From: an uncultured Verrucomicrobiae bacterium
Lineage (GTDB): Bacteria; Verrucomicrobiota; Verrucomicrobiia; Verrucomicrobiales; Akkermansiaceae
Reading direction: 5' to 3'
DNA: 38,622 bases
Assembly: GCA_937957985.1 (NCBI GenBank)
Contig: CALGOH010000225.1
Coordinates: forward strand, 1-38,622
Within the stretch, counting starts at the first letter, position 1; each line of letters opens with the position of its first letter. The position numbers were made by a program, and so were the translations under genes. Shown piece after piece: positions 21,690 through 29,810 of the stretch. The notes under the pieces are model-generated. The model had not been told where the DNA came from, searched no databases, and was given only the letters and a program-made list of their open reading frames with translations.

Positions 21690-22703
21690 ATGCCCAAGTT
21701 CAAACTCGAGTATATCTGGCTCGACGGCTACACCCCGGTCCCGAACATCCGCGGAAAGACCAAGATCGAGTCGTACGAAAGCTTTCCCAGCCTTGAAGAG
21801 CTTCCGATGTGGGGCTTCGACGGCAGCTCCACCATGCAGGCCGAAGGCAGCAGCTCGGACTGCCTGCTGAAGCCGGTCGCGGTTTACCCGGACAGCACCC
21901 GCAGCAACGGCGCGCTGGTGATGTGCGAGGTCCTCCTTCCCGACGGCACCCCGCACCCGTCGAACACCCGCGCCACCATCCCGGACGACGAGGGCACCTG
22001 GTTCGGCTTCGAGCAGGAGTATTTCCTCGTCGAGGAAGGTCGCCCGCTTGGCTTCCCCAAGGGCGGCTGGCCGAACCCGCAGGGTGAATACTACACCGGC
22101 GTCGGCTTCAAGAACGTCGGCGACGTCGCCCGCCAGATCGTCGAGGAGCACCTCGACATCTGCCTCGACGCCGGCATCAATCACGAAGGCATCAACGCCG
22201 AGGTGGCGAAGGGCCAGTGGGAGTTCCAGATCTTCGGCAAGGGCTCGAAGAACTGCGCCGACCAGATCTGGGTCGCCCGCTACATCCTCATGCGGCTGTG
22301 CGAAAGCTACGGCGTGGACGTCGACTGGCACTGCAAGCCGCTGAAGGGCGACTGGAACGGCTCGGGCATGCACGCCAACTTCTCGACCGAGTACATGCGC
22401 ACGGTCGGCGGCGAGGAATACTTCAAGCGGCTCATGGACGCCTTCGAGAAGAATCGCGACGAGCACATCGCCGCCTATGGTCCGGACAACCACATGCGCC
22501 TGACCGGCCTGCACGAGACCCAGTCGATCGACCAGTTCTCGTGGGGCGTGGCCGACCGCGGTGCCTCCATCCGCGTGCCGCACAGCTTCGTGAACAACGG
22601 CTACAAGGGCTACCTTGAAGACCGCCGCCCGAACTCGCAGGGCGATCCCTACCAGATCGCCGCGCGCATCCTGAAGACGATCGAAGAGGTTCCGACCGCC
22701 TGA
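21690..22703 (+). CDS. glnII: Glutamine synthetase, type II (eukaryote-like)
   Basis: Makes glutamine from glutamate, ammonia and ATP in the cytoplasm. The 337-residue product is far shorter than GSI (about 470) or GSIII (about 700) and matches GSII. It has the beta-grasp N-terminus with LEYIWLDGYTPVPNIRGKTK and WGFDGSSTMQAEGSSSDCLLKPVAVYPD (residues 42-69), the catalytic GTWFGFEQEYFLV (about 101-113), the GSII-type segment NAEVAKGQWEFQIF (about 170-183), DWNGSGMHANFST (about 222-234) and ASIRVPH (about 292). GSII lacks the adenylylation Tyr loop of GSI, so regulation is probably at transcription, consistent with the sigma-54 site upstream. The start at 21690 begins directly with the conserved N-terminus. 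A strong terminator follows. Confidence 0.96.
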   Translation: MPKFKLEYIWLDGYTPVPNIRGKTKIESYESFPSLEELPMWGFDGSSTMQAEGSSSDCLLKPVAVYPDSTRSNGALVMCEVLLPDGTPHPSNTRATIPDDEGTWFGFEQEYFLVEEGRPLGFPKGGWPNPQGEYYTGVGFKNVGDVARQIVEEHLDICLDAGINHEGINAEVAKGQWEFQIFGKGSKNCADQIWVARYILMRLCESYGVDVDWHCKPLKGDWNGSGMHANFSTEYMRTVGGEEYFKRLMDAFEKNRDEHIAAYGPDNHMRLTGLHETQSIDQFSWGVADRGASIRVPHSFVNNGYKGYLEDRRPNSQGDPYQIAARILKTIEEVPTA

Positions 22704-22729
22704 CCGTCGTTCGACTGCTGATTCGAAAG

Positions 22730-22762
22730 CCGTCCGTCCCGCAAGGGGCGGGCGGTTTTTTT
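22730..22762 (+). terminator. Rho-independent terminator after glnII
   Basis: An 11-bp stem (22730-22740 with 22745-22755), two G-T wobbles and a GCAA tetraloop, followed by seven T. It lies 26 bases after the glnII stop. Confidence 0.93.
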
Positions 22763-22764
22763 GT

Positions 22765-22968
22765 GGAGTGGCGCTTTCCACCTGTCCGCCGGAGCCTTGG
22801 CGAAGGAGGAAGCGCCATGGCGGGGCGTGGCGATCTCCAGATCGCTCCCGGACGGAGGCTTGTTGATGCGGTGTTTCCCCATCCTTCCGGCCTTTTCTGC
22901 CTCCCCTGCCGTCACCCGCGGCTTGAAAGCCGCCACGCCCCTTCATGGCGCTTTCAAAGCGCCACTCC
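22765..22968. mobile_element. MITE-like 204-bp palindromic element between glnII and moxR
   Basis: The ends are perfect 13-bp inverted repeats, GGAGTGGCGCTTT at 22765-22777 and its complement at 22956-22968. Inside are a TCCGCC...GGAGGA palindrome (22785-22810), hairpin GCGATCT-CC-AGATCGC (22830-22845), hairpin GCGGCTT-GA-AAGCCGC (22918-22933) and hairpin TGGCGCTTT-C-AAAGCGCCA (22946-22964). Several hairpins are flanked by GTGGCG or CGCCAC. No protein-coding frame is convincing and no target duplication is evident. It fills the whole interval between the glnII terminator and the moxR stop codon, which it touches. Confidence 0.7.
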
Positions 22969-23904
22969 TCACGGCGCCGGGATCTCGTCGAGGATCTCGG
23001 CGACGATGCCGCGGGCCTCGGTGCCGGCGAGGCGGGCCTCGGGCTCGACGACGAGCCGGTGGGCGATCACGTCGGCGGCGATGTCCTGGATGGTTTCCGG
23101 GATGACGAAGTCACGGTCCTCGAACAGCGAGACCGCCTGGGCGACGCGCATCAGGGCCAGCGAGGCGCGCGGACTTGCGGCGAGCTGAACCTCCTCGCGG
23201 TGGCGGGTGGCGGCGACGATCTCGACGATGTAGCGGCGCAGTTCGTCACTGAGGGCGACCTGCCGGACGCCTTCGACCATGCCGAGCACGTCCCCGCGGG
23301 TGACGCAGGGCTCGAGGGTCTCGACCGGATGCCGCTCGGCCTGGTCGGAAAGGATGGCGCACTCCTGCTCGGGCGTCACGTAGCCGAGCCGCGAGCGGAT
23401 CATGAAGCGGTCCATCTGCGCCTCGGGCAGCGGGTAGGTGCCGCGGAACTCGACCGGGTTTTGCGTGGCGATGACGAAGAACAGTCCGTCGAGGTCGTGG
23501 CGTTCGCCGTCGATGGTGGCCTGCCGCTCGGCCATGGCCTCGAGCAGGGCCGACTGGGTCCGCGGCGAGGCGCGGTTGATCTCGTCGGCCAGCAGGATGT
23601 CGGTGAAGACCGGGCCCGGACGAAAGCGGAACTCCTGGTTGCGGGGATCGAGCACCGAGACGCCGAGGATGTCGGTCGGCAGCAGGTCGGGGGTGAACTG
23701 CACCCGCTTGAAGACCGCACCGTCGATCGAGCGGGCGATGGTCTTGGCCAGCGTGGTCTTGCCGGTGCCGGGCACGTCCTCGACCAGCGCGTGCCCGCCG
23801 GCGGCGAAGCAGGCGAGGATGCGGCGCACGGCCTCGTCCTGGCCGAGCACGACCTGGCGGACGGCGTTTTCGAGAGCGAGGGCGGTCTGTCGGGGTGCGG
23901 ACAT
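22969..23904 (-). CDS. MoxR-family AAA+ ATPase
   Basis: An AAA+ chaperone-like ATPase of 311 residues, cytoplasmic. Walker A is VEDVPGTGKTTLA (about 38-50), Walker B is ILLADEINRASPRTQSALLEAM (about 100-121), sensor 1 is FVIATQNPVEFRGTYPLPEAQMDRF (about 143-167) and the lid includes SPRASLALMRVAQA (about 245). These are the standard MoxR signatures. The ATG at 23904 lies 4 bases after the stop of the preceding secreted-protein gene; an in-frame start 24 codons earlier would overlap that gene with Pro/Asn-rich sequence. MoxR genes usually sit beside DUF58, vWA or transglutaminase genes, yet none is present here. It is the last gene of the operon. Confidence 0.93.
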   Translation of the reverse strand: MSAPRQTALALENAVRQVVLGQDEAVRRILACFAAGGHALVEDVPGTGKTTLAKTIARSIDGAVFKRVQFTPDLLPTDILGVSVLDPRNQEFRFRPGPVFTDILLADEINRASPRTQSALLEAMAERQATIDGERHDLDGLFFVIATQNPVEFRGTYPLPEAQMDRFMIRSRLGYVTPEQECAILSDQAERHPVETLEPCVTRGDVLGMVEGVRQVALSDELRRYIVEIVAATRHREEVQLAASPRASLALMRVAQAVSLFEDRDFVIPETIQDIAADVIAHRLVVEPEARLAGTEARGIVAEILDEIPAP

Positions 23905-23908
23905 GGGA

Positions 23909-25813
23909 TTATTCGGCGGGTGCGTCGGCGGGTTGGCAGAGTTTCTCGTGAGCCTCGAGGATGGTCCGCAGTTCATCCACGGCTTCCTCGGGCAGTCGCT
24001 CGCCGAGGCGTTTCCAGACCTCGTTGTTGAGGACGGTGCGGGCGCGGGTGTCGGCGGCGTAGAGGATGGCCTCGGGAAGAACCCGGGGACCGGAGGCGGT
24101 GCTGACCATGGGATGAAGAAGGTCGGTCGGGGCGTCGTCCGGGCCGGCCGGCGGACGGTGGCGGATGCTGGCCGCGGCCCAGCGGCCGTGGTGGTGCATG
24201 CCGAGGATCTCCAGCGTGCTCACGCTCGGCAGTTCCTGGCCGAGGAAAGCGAACAACCGGCGGACCGAGCGGTCGTCGTCGAACATCGCCGTGTGCCGCA
24301 GGATGCGCCGCGGGTCGCGGGATTCGAGCGCGTCGACCCACTCGCCGGCGAGGCGACGGGCGGCATCGGCCTCGGGAGCCGCACCGGCCGGCAGGCCGCC
24401 GAGACGTTCGTCGAGCCCGAGGCAGGCGAGCCATTCGACGCGGTCGCGCTCGAGGCAGTCCTCGAACCACTTCCGGAACGGCGCCGGAAGCCGGTCGGCC
24501 TGGGGTGCGGCATCGGTCTCGAGGCGCCAGCCATCGTCACCCCGCGTCATGAGGATCGGATGGAGAAGGTCCTTCCGGATCCTGGGGTTGTAGGGATCGA
24601 GCAGGCAGTAGATTCCGCAGGCGCGATCCTTCTCGACGCGGACGTCGAGCATGATCCCGAGATCGGTGGAGTCGCGGCGTTGGCGCCAGAGCCGGGTGTA
24701 AGAAAGCAAGGCCCGCAAGGCTTCCGACTCGCCTTCGGCGGCGATCAGGCCGAAGAGCGCATCCGGGTTGGGCGCCGAAAGCCCGCGCATCATCGTCTCG
24801 CCGAGTTCAATGGGATCCGGGAACGCCCGGGGTTCCCGGTTATTCAGCAAGGCCAGGGGAAAGGCCTTCCGGAGCTTGAGATCGCCACGCTCTTCGTCGT
24901 CGGCGGTAACCAGCCATTCAGGCAGGCGCAGCCGCCACGATCCGGCCGGACCGCGGGACAACTCGAATTCCCGAATCGCGACGTCGTCCCGGTCGGCGCG
25001 GGCATCGGTGGGATCGAAGAGGCCGAGGCTCACCTCCGCCCGGCTTTCCTCCACCCGCTTCGCCACGACGGCGCGCAGCAACCGGGCGTCGAGGAGCGAG
25101 CTCCACGCCTCCTTCGCACCGCCGGTCGCGCGCAGGCCGTTCGCGACCAGCGGCACCAGATCCTGCCAGTCCCCCGGGAGGTCCTCCTCGAGCCCGCCGA
25201 GAAAGGCCAGCACCGACGGCAGGTCCCGGTCGCGGCAGGCAGCCATGAACGCTTCCACCAGCTCCACCGGCGTCGCCGTTCGAAGCAGATCGCGGACCTT
25301 GGACTTGCGGACCTCGGAAAGCAGGCGCGCGTCGAGTTCCGCGCGGAAGGTTTCGAGCCGGGCCGGTCGTTCCTCGAGCATCCACTTCTCCAGCCGCCGC
25401 GCCGCCGCACCCAGCCGCGGATGGTACGTCAGGCCGGTATTCTCAAACGAGGCCGGAACCGGTGCCGGAAGCCAAACGCCGTCGCGGAGGACGAGTCCGA
25501 TCGCGTGGACCTGGGCGGTCGAGGCATCGAGTCCGGCGGACTGCGAGACGAGGGCCGCGGCCACCTCGCCGTCGATCTTCCGATCGACCGGCTTCAGCTC
25601 CCCCTGCTGCAACAGCTTCCCCAGCCGGTCGAGGCGCTCGCGGATGCTGTGGACCTTCTCGCGCGTGGTGTCCGGTGACAGAGCGGTGTCGCCGTCGAGA
25701 TCGAGCTCGTCGTCCCGGATCCGCTCCAGAAAGCGGACCGCCGCCTCGCCGGGCCCGGGTTCGGCCGAGGCAAGCGGAAGCAGGCACAGGCAAGCGGCGA
25801 CGACTCGGATCAC
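23909..25813 (-). CDS. Secreted protein of unknown function
   Basis: I do not recognise this 634-residue protein. It has a Sec signal peptide (about 1-17, MIRVVAACLCLLPLASA) and no further membrane helix, so it should be periplasmic or extracellular. It is helix-rich and charged. Two stretches look alike in pattern: TPVELVEAFMAACRDRDLPSVLAFLGG (about 178) and AGEWVDALESRDPRRILRHTAMFD (about 493), each a 'short helical pair plus size of effect' arrangement as in NTF2-like or similar small repeats, but this is only an impression. The start codon is GTG (25813-25811) and overlaps the M42 peptidase stop as GTGA, so it is probably translationally coupled to the peptidase, and MoxR follows 4 bases later. 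Confidence 0.75.
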   Translation of the reverse strand: MIRVVAACLCLLPLASAEPGPGEAAVRFLERIRDDELDLDGDTALSPDTTREKVHSIRERLDRLGKLLQQGELKPVDRKIDGEVAAALVSQSAGLDASTAQVHAIGLVLRDGVWLPAPVPASFENTGLTYHPRLGAAARRLEKWMLEERPARLETFRAELDARLLSEVRKSKVRDLLRTATPVELVEAFMAACRDRDLPSVLAFLGGLEEDLPGDWQDLVPLVANGLRATGGAKEAWSSLLDARLLRAVVAKRVEESRAEVSLGLFDPTDARADRDDVAIREFELSRGPAGSWRLRLPEWLVTADDEERGDLKLRKAFPLALLNNREPRAFPDPIELGETMMRGLSAPNPDALFGLIAAEGESEALRALLSYTRLWRQRRDSTDLGIMLDVRVEKDRACGIYCLLDPYNPRIRKDLLHPILMTRGDDGWRLETDAAPQADRLPAPFRKWFEDCLERDRVEWLACLGLDERLGGLPAGAAPEADAARRLAGEWVDALESRDPRRILRHTAMFDDDRSVRRLFAFLGQELPSVSTLEILGMHHHGRWAAASIRHRPPAGPDDAPTDLLHPMVSTASGPRVLPEAILYAADTRARTVLNNEVWKRLGERLPEEAVDELRTILEAHEKLCQPADAPAE

Positions 25814-26886
25814 AGCTTCTGGTGGAAGGGCTCGTCCTCCTTGACCGAGCGGACGAACGCCGCGAGCAGGCGGATGGTGTTCTCGACGTCGTCGAGGTGG
25901 GCGGTTTCAACCACCGAGTGCATGCAGCGCAGCGGCAGCGAGACCAGAGCGCTCGGCACACCGCCGGCCTGGTGGAAGATCTTGTCGGTGTCGGTGCCGG
26001 TCACCCGGCTGCTCGCCTCGTGCTGGAGCGGGATGCCCTCCTTTTCCGCGACGGCGACCAGCCTCTCGACGATCAGCGGATGGTTGGCGGTGCCGTGGGT
26101 GACGGTGGGACCGCCGCCGAGCGTCACCTTCCCATGCTGCGCGGCGTCGATGTCCGGCGTGTCGGTCGCGTGGGTGACGTCGAGGCAGACGGCCGCGGCA
26201 GGCTTGAGCCGGTAGGTCGCCATGACCGCGCCGTGCCCGCCGATCTCCTCCTGGATGGCGTTCAGGCAGATGAGCGTGGATGGCGACTTCTTCTTGCCCT
26301 TGGCGAGGCGACGCAGGACCTGGGCGATGATGTAGGAGCCGATGCGGTTGTCCAGCGCCCGGGAAACGAGACGCTTGTGGGCGAGTTCGACCGGGCCGTC
26401 GGCATAGACCGCGAAGTGCCCGACGCGGAGGCCCATCTCGGCGACTTCCCTGGCCGAGGCCGCGCCGACATCGACCCACAGTTCGTGGACCTTCGGCGCC
26501 TTCTCGTCGCTCAACGAATCGCGCCGCAGGTGGATGGCGGTGTTGCCGATGATGCCTGTCACCTCGCCCTTGTCGCCGAGGATGCGCAGCCGGCGTCCGC
26601 GCCCGGTGGCGTGGTCGGAGCCGCCGACGCGGTCGATGCGCAGGAATCCGTCGTCCTGGACGTGGCGGATCATCCAGCCGATCTCGTCGGCATGGGCGGC
26701 GAGCATCACGCGGTGGTCGCTGCGGCCCTTGAGCGTCGCCCAGGTCGATCCGTAGGCGTCGCACTCGATCTCGTCGGCCGTGGACTTCAAATACTCGGCC
26801 CACACCCGCTGGCCGGGCATCTCGTTTCCGGTCGGGCTCGGGGTTTCGAGCAGCTTGAAGAGAAAATCGCGTTGGTTCCTGGTCAT
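25810..26886 (-). CDS. M42-family metallopeptidase (glutamyl/deblocking aminopeptidase-like)
   Basis: A cytoplasmic dinuclear-metal aminopeptidase, 358 residues, the usual length for M42. Metal and catalytic segments are visible in order: VMLAAHADEIGWMI (His-x-Asp, about 60-73), SRALDNRIGSYI (the Asp shared by both metals, about 176-187), LNAIQEEIGGHGA (Glu-Glu, about 208-220), AVCLDVTHATDTPD (about 230) and LRCMHSVVETAHLDD (the final His, about 318-332). These fit the M42 pattern. The ATG at 26886 overlaps the upstream small gene's stop (ATGA), whereas the longer frame starts inside that gene and is Pro/Arg-rich. It may trim peptides or deblock N-termini. It is the second gene of the four-gene operon. 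Confidence 0.92.
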   Translation of the reverse strand: MTRNQRDFLFKLLETPSPTGNEMPGQRVWAEYLKSTADEIECDAYGSTWATLKGRSDHRVMLAAHADEIGWMIRHVQDDGFLRIDRVGGSDHATGRGRRLRILGDKGEVTGIIGNTAIHLRRDSLSDEKAPKVHELWVDVGAASAREVAEMGLRVGHFAVYADGPVELAHKRLVSRALDNRIGSYIIAQVLRRLAKGKKKSPSTLICLNAIQEEIGGHGAVMATYRLKPAAAVCLDVTHATDTPDIDAAQHGKVTLGGGPTVTHGTANHPLIVERLVAVAEKEGIPLQHEASSRVTGTDTDKIFHQAGGVPSALVSLPLRCMHSVVETAHLDDVENTIRLLAAFVRSVKEDEPFHQKL

Positions 26887-27146
26887 GGCTGGGGAAAGTC
26901 GGAGTCGTCGTCCTCGAGCATCCGGTCGATGGTCTCGATGTGCTTCCACGGCACCCGGCGGCGTTGGTATTTCCGCCACAGCACCTCGCGCAGCGCGCTC
27001 CAGAGCTCGCGCGGGACGGGGTCGATCGGTTCCCAGTCGGGTTCGGACTTGAGGGTCGTCTGAAACGACCAGCGGCCGGCATGGCGGTTGGCCCGCCAGA
27101 AGCGCAGGCCGTCCTCGGTGCGTTCACGCCACTCGTGGGATTCCAT
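26883..27146 (-). CDS. Small protein of unknown function
   Basis: An 87-residue acidic and Trp-rich protein (MESHEWRERTEDGLRFWRAN at its start), with no signal peptide or membrane helix. It contains a W-x-x-x-x-K/R pattern (REVLWRKYQRRRVPWKH) and an acidic tail (LEDDDSDFPQP). Homologues of this type are probably small uncharacterised verrucomicrobial proteins, but I cannot name a family. The ATG at 27146 is chosen over one 12 codons upstream because conserved-looking sequence begins here. Its TGA overlaps the M42 ATG, so it leads a tightly coupled operon. Confidence 0.7.
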   Translation of the reverse strand: MESHEWRERTEDGLRFWRANRHAGRWSFQTTLKSEPDWEPIDPVPRELWSALREVLWRKYQRRRVPWKHIETIDRMLEDDDSDFPQP

Positions 27147-27223
27147 CGCGCCAAGCTTCCGGCGGCTCGGCGGAGGTGCCAAGTGAGAAGTGGGGACATA
27201 GGGGTCAAGCAGGCAGGTGGTTT

Positions 27224-27328
27224 CCCTTCAGGGGGGCTTCGGGACGCGCTGCTTCGCTCCGCGTCACCCTCCGATCGGTCCGGTCCGGCGCGCACCGACG
27301 TGCGAAGACCCGCTGAAGCGGGAACTAC
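27224..27328. repeat. Cluster of intergenic hairpins upstream of the M42 operon
   Basis: Within 105 bases lie CCC-TTCA-GGG (27224-27233), GACGCG...CGCGTC (27243-27265, loop 11), CGCAC-CGAC-GTGCG (27291-27304) and CCCGC-TGAA-GCGGG (27309-27322). The last is part of a 22-base motif (27307-27328) that on the minus strand reads GTAGTTCCCGC... and contains the stop codon (TAG) of the FAD-dependent dehydrogenase gene. The cluster lies between that gene's stop and the start of the small-protein gene (27147-27324), on the minus strand, and could shape the transcript between two operons. Confidence 0.65.
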
Positions 27329-28908
27329 ATACCCCTGCCGCCGACCGCTTCGGCCACGCGCATCCCGTCGAGCGCCGCGCTGACGATTCCGCCGGCATAC
27401 CCGGCACCCTCACCGCACGGAAACAATCCGGCGATCTCCGGGTGCTCCAGGGTCGCCTCGTCCCGCGGAATCCGCAGCGGCGAACTGGTGCGGGTTTCGA
27501 AACCCAACAGCAAACCCTGCGCACCGGCGTATCCCTGGATCCGCCGATCGAACGAACGCAGTCCCTGCCGCATGCGTCGCACGATCCCCGCCGGCAGGAT
27601 CTCATGCAGAGGCGCCGGATTCCCGCCGGGGAAATAGCTCATCCCGGGCAGGCTGTCCGAGATCCGCCCCTTCAGGAAATCCGGCACCCTCTGCCCCGGC
27701 GCGACCTGACCGCCGCCTCCCGCCTGCTTCGCCGCCCGCTCGAGTTCCTTCTGGTAGGCGATTCCCGCCAGGATGCCGTGCTCCCTCCCGAAGCCGGCCA
27801 CGTCCTCCGGCTCGACCGTCACCACCAGCCCGGAATTGGCGAAGGGCGAGTCGCGGCGCGCGAGACTCATCCCGTTCACCACCACCTCGTCGTTCTCCGT
27901 CGCCGCGGGCACGATGAAGCCGCCGGGACACATGCAGAACGAATGGACACCGCGCCCGTCGATCTTCGTCGCCAGCGCGTAGCGCGCGGCGGGAAGCAGG
28001 CCGGGCCTCGGTTCATCCTTCCGCAGGTGATACTGGCAGGCGTCGATGAATGGCTGCGGATGTTCGATCCGCACGCCCACCGCGAAGGGCTTGGGCTCCA
28101 TCAGGATCCCCTCCCGCGCCATCAAGCGATAGATGTCCCGCGCACTGTGGCCGGTCGCAAGGATCACGGCGTCACCGGTCACCTCGTCCCCGTCCGCCAG
28201 CGACACGCCGCGGCATCTGCCAGTGGCATGACCGTCCCGGTCATGAACGAAACCGCTCACTCTCGCGCCGAACCTGACCTCCCCGCCGCCCTCCAGAATC
28301 GACTGCCGCATCGCCATGACCACCTTCGGCAGGAGGTTCGACCCGATGTGCGGGTGGGCATCGACCAGGATCCGCTCGGGGGCGCCGTGGGCGACGAGGA
28401 TCTCGTAGATCTTCCGCACCGGCCCCCGCTTCGTCGCCCGCGTGTAGAGCTTGCCGTCGGAGAAGGTCCCCGCACCGCCCTCGCCGAAGCAGTAGTTGGA
28501 GTCCTCGATCACCGTCCCGTGCCGGAGGATGGGGGCGAGGTCGAAGCGCCGCGCGGAGGCGTCCTTGCCTCGCTCGAGCACGACGGGCTTCATGCCGAGT
28601 TCCAGACACCGCAGCGCGGCGAACATGCCGGCCGGACCGCAGCCGACGATCACCACCCGCCTCGCATCCCGCGGCAACGGCGGAGCCTCCCAGGCCGGTT
28701 GGACCACTTCGGGCAAGGGCTCGTCGAGGCCCACCTCCAGCCTCAACTGCACCTTCACCGGCCGCTGCCGCGCATCGATCGAGTGCTTGACCAGCCGCAC
28801 CTCCACGATCCGGACCGGCGGCACCTTCAACCGCCTCGCCGCCGCCCGCTTCCACGCCTCCGGATCCTCCGAGGCATCGAGGGGCAGGATGACGTCGACC
28901 GTTTCCAC
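27325..28908 (-). CDS. FAD-dependent dehydrogenase, COG2509 type
   Basis: A predicted cytoplasmic flavoprotein of 527 residues. An N-terminal region with LVKHSIDARQRPVKVQL (about 40-56) precedes the dinucleotide fold VVIVGCGPAGMFAALRCLELG (about 83-103) and its ERGKD turn. Next come the family's FGEGGAGTFSDGKLYTR (about 140-156), VILATGHSARDIY (about 248-260), GRGVHSFCMCPGGFIVPA (about 335-352) and a C-terminal GLFPCGEGAGYAGGIVSAALDG that closes the FAD site. Function is unproven across the family. The GTG at 28908 matches the expected N-terminus (ETVDVILPLD); a TTG at 28944 would add 12 residues without resemblance. The stop codon lies inside a repeated hairpin motif. Confidence 0.86.
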   Translation of the reverse strand: METVDVILPLDASEDPEAWKRAAARRLKVPPVRIVEVRLVKHSIDARQRPVKVQLRLEVGLDEPLPEVVQPAWEAPPLPRDARRVVIVGCGPAGMFAALRCLELGMKPVVLERGKDASARRFDLAPILRHGTVIEDSNYCFGEGGAGTFSDGKLYTRATKRGPVRKIYEILVAHGAPERILVDAHPHIGSNLLPKVVMAMRQSILEGGGEVRFGARVSGFVHDRDGHATGRCRGVSLADGDEVTGDAVILATGHSARDIYRLMAREGILMEPKPFAVGVRIEHPQPFIDACQYHLRKDEPRPGLLPAARYALATKIDGRGVHSFCMCPGGFIVPAATENDEVVVNGMSLARRDSPFANSGLVVTVEPEDVAGFGREHGILAGIAYQKELERAAKQAGGGGQVAPGQRVPDFLKGRISDSLPGMSYFPGGNPAPLHEILPAGIVRRMRQGLRSFDRRIQGYAGAQGLLLGFETRTSSPLRIPRDEATLEHPEIAGLFPCGEGAGYAGGIVSAALDGMRVAEAVGGRGM

Positions 28909-28947
28909 GCCCGCAGCATCAGCCCGCGCCGGGCCGGCGGGCAATCC

Positions 28948-29718
28948 TCATCGAGCCGGCGGTTGCGCGTTCTGGAGTTCCTCCCACTGGTTCTTGAATT
29001 GCTGGAACTGCCCAGATTCGTGGAACTCCTTGATGGCCGTGATGCCGAACAGGAAGAAGGCGACGATCCATGCGACGACCGCCAGCCAGTAGAGAACGGC
29101 GAGAATCCAACCCCAGACGTCGAGCTTCTTGGTGTAGACGTAGCCCGGCGGACACGCGATGAGCCGGTAGTTGAGCCACCAGTTGAGAAACGGAACCAGC
29201 AGGCCGAGCAGCCACCAGCCGCTCATGCCGAGGTTCTGGAAGCGCTTCACCGTGATCACGATCACGATGATCGGAACCACCAGGATGACCAGCGGCACGA
29301 AGCGGCCGAAATCAGGTCCGGCGAAGGACTGAAGCTCGGGCACGACCTTGGCAAGACCGACCGCGATGATGGCCGGCAGCACGGTGACCCCCAGGATGTA
29401 GCCAAGCCGGGGCGCGCCAGGAAGTTCCAGCTTCGGCTGCTTCTGTCCGAAATCGAAGTTTCCACTGTCGGCGAGGGAATCATTCGTTGGAGCATGGCCT
29501 TCGGCCTCCCCATGACCGGGTTCGTCGGGTCGGTGGCGCTCGAAAACCCCTTCGACCTCGCCCGCCGGAGTCCAGTCCTCCAGGTCCCCTCCGATCACCA
29601 GATCGGTGCGGGGCTCCAAACGGCCGGCACGGGCCGACTCGACCAAGGTGTCGAAGTCCACCGGACCGAACCGCTGTCCGCCCCGCGAGACAAACCACTG
29701 ATCCTTCGTCTCCGCCAT
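28948..29718 (-). CDS. GYF_2-domain membrane protein
   Basis: A 256-residue inner-membrane protein. The N-terminal 55 residues form a GYF_2-type domain (WFVSRGGQRFGPVDFDTL with the W-x(n)-GP pattern, ending ...DWTPAGE), a module that binds peptides or is a membrane-protein appendage. An acidic linker follows (about 58-92). The rest has about four membrane helices; RFQNLGMSGWWLLGLLVPFL (about 155-174) matches the RxxDLGxSGWW-like motif of DUF805 proteins. Function is unknown. Start set at 29718, where the GYF domain begins; longer frames start in Arg/Ser-rich sequence. The stop lies about 40 bases upstream of the dehydrogenase start, so the two may be co-transcribed. Confidence 0.82.
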   Translation of the reverse strand: MAETKDQWFVSRGGQRFGPVDFDTLVESARAGRLEPRTDLVIGGDLEDWTPAGEVEGVFERHRPDEPGHGEAEGHAPTNDSLADSGNFDFGQKQPKLELPGAPRLGYILGVTVLPAIIAVGLAKVVPELQSFAGPDFGRFVPLVILVVPIIVIVITVKRFQNLGMSGWWLLGLLVPFLNWWLNYRLIACPPGYVYTKKLDVWGWILAVLYWLAVVAWIVAFFLFGITAIKEFHESGQFQQFKNQWEELQNAQPPAR

Positions 29719-29810
29719 GAAGCTTTGTTTATCCTGAATATCGACCTCGGTCAATTTCCGGCTTCCCGGACGGCTTGCGGTCGGCCTCCATTCGTGACCG
29801 AATGGCGCCC

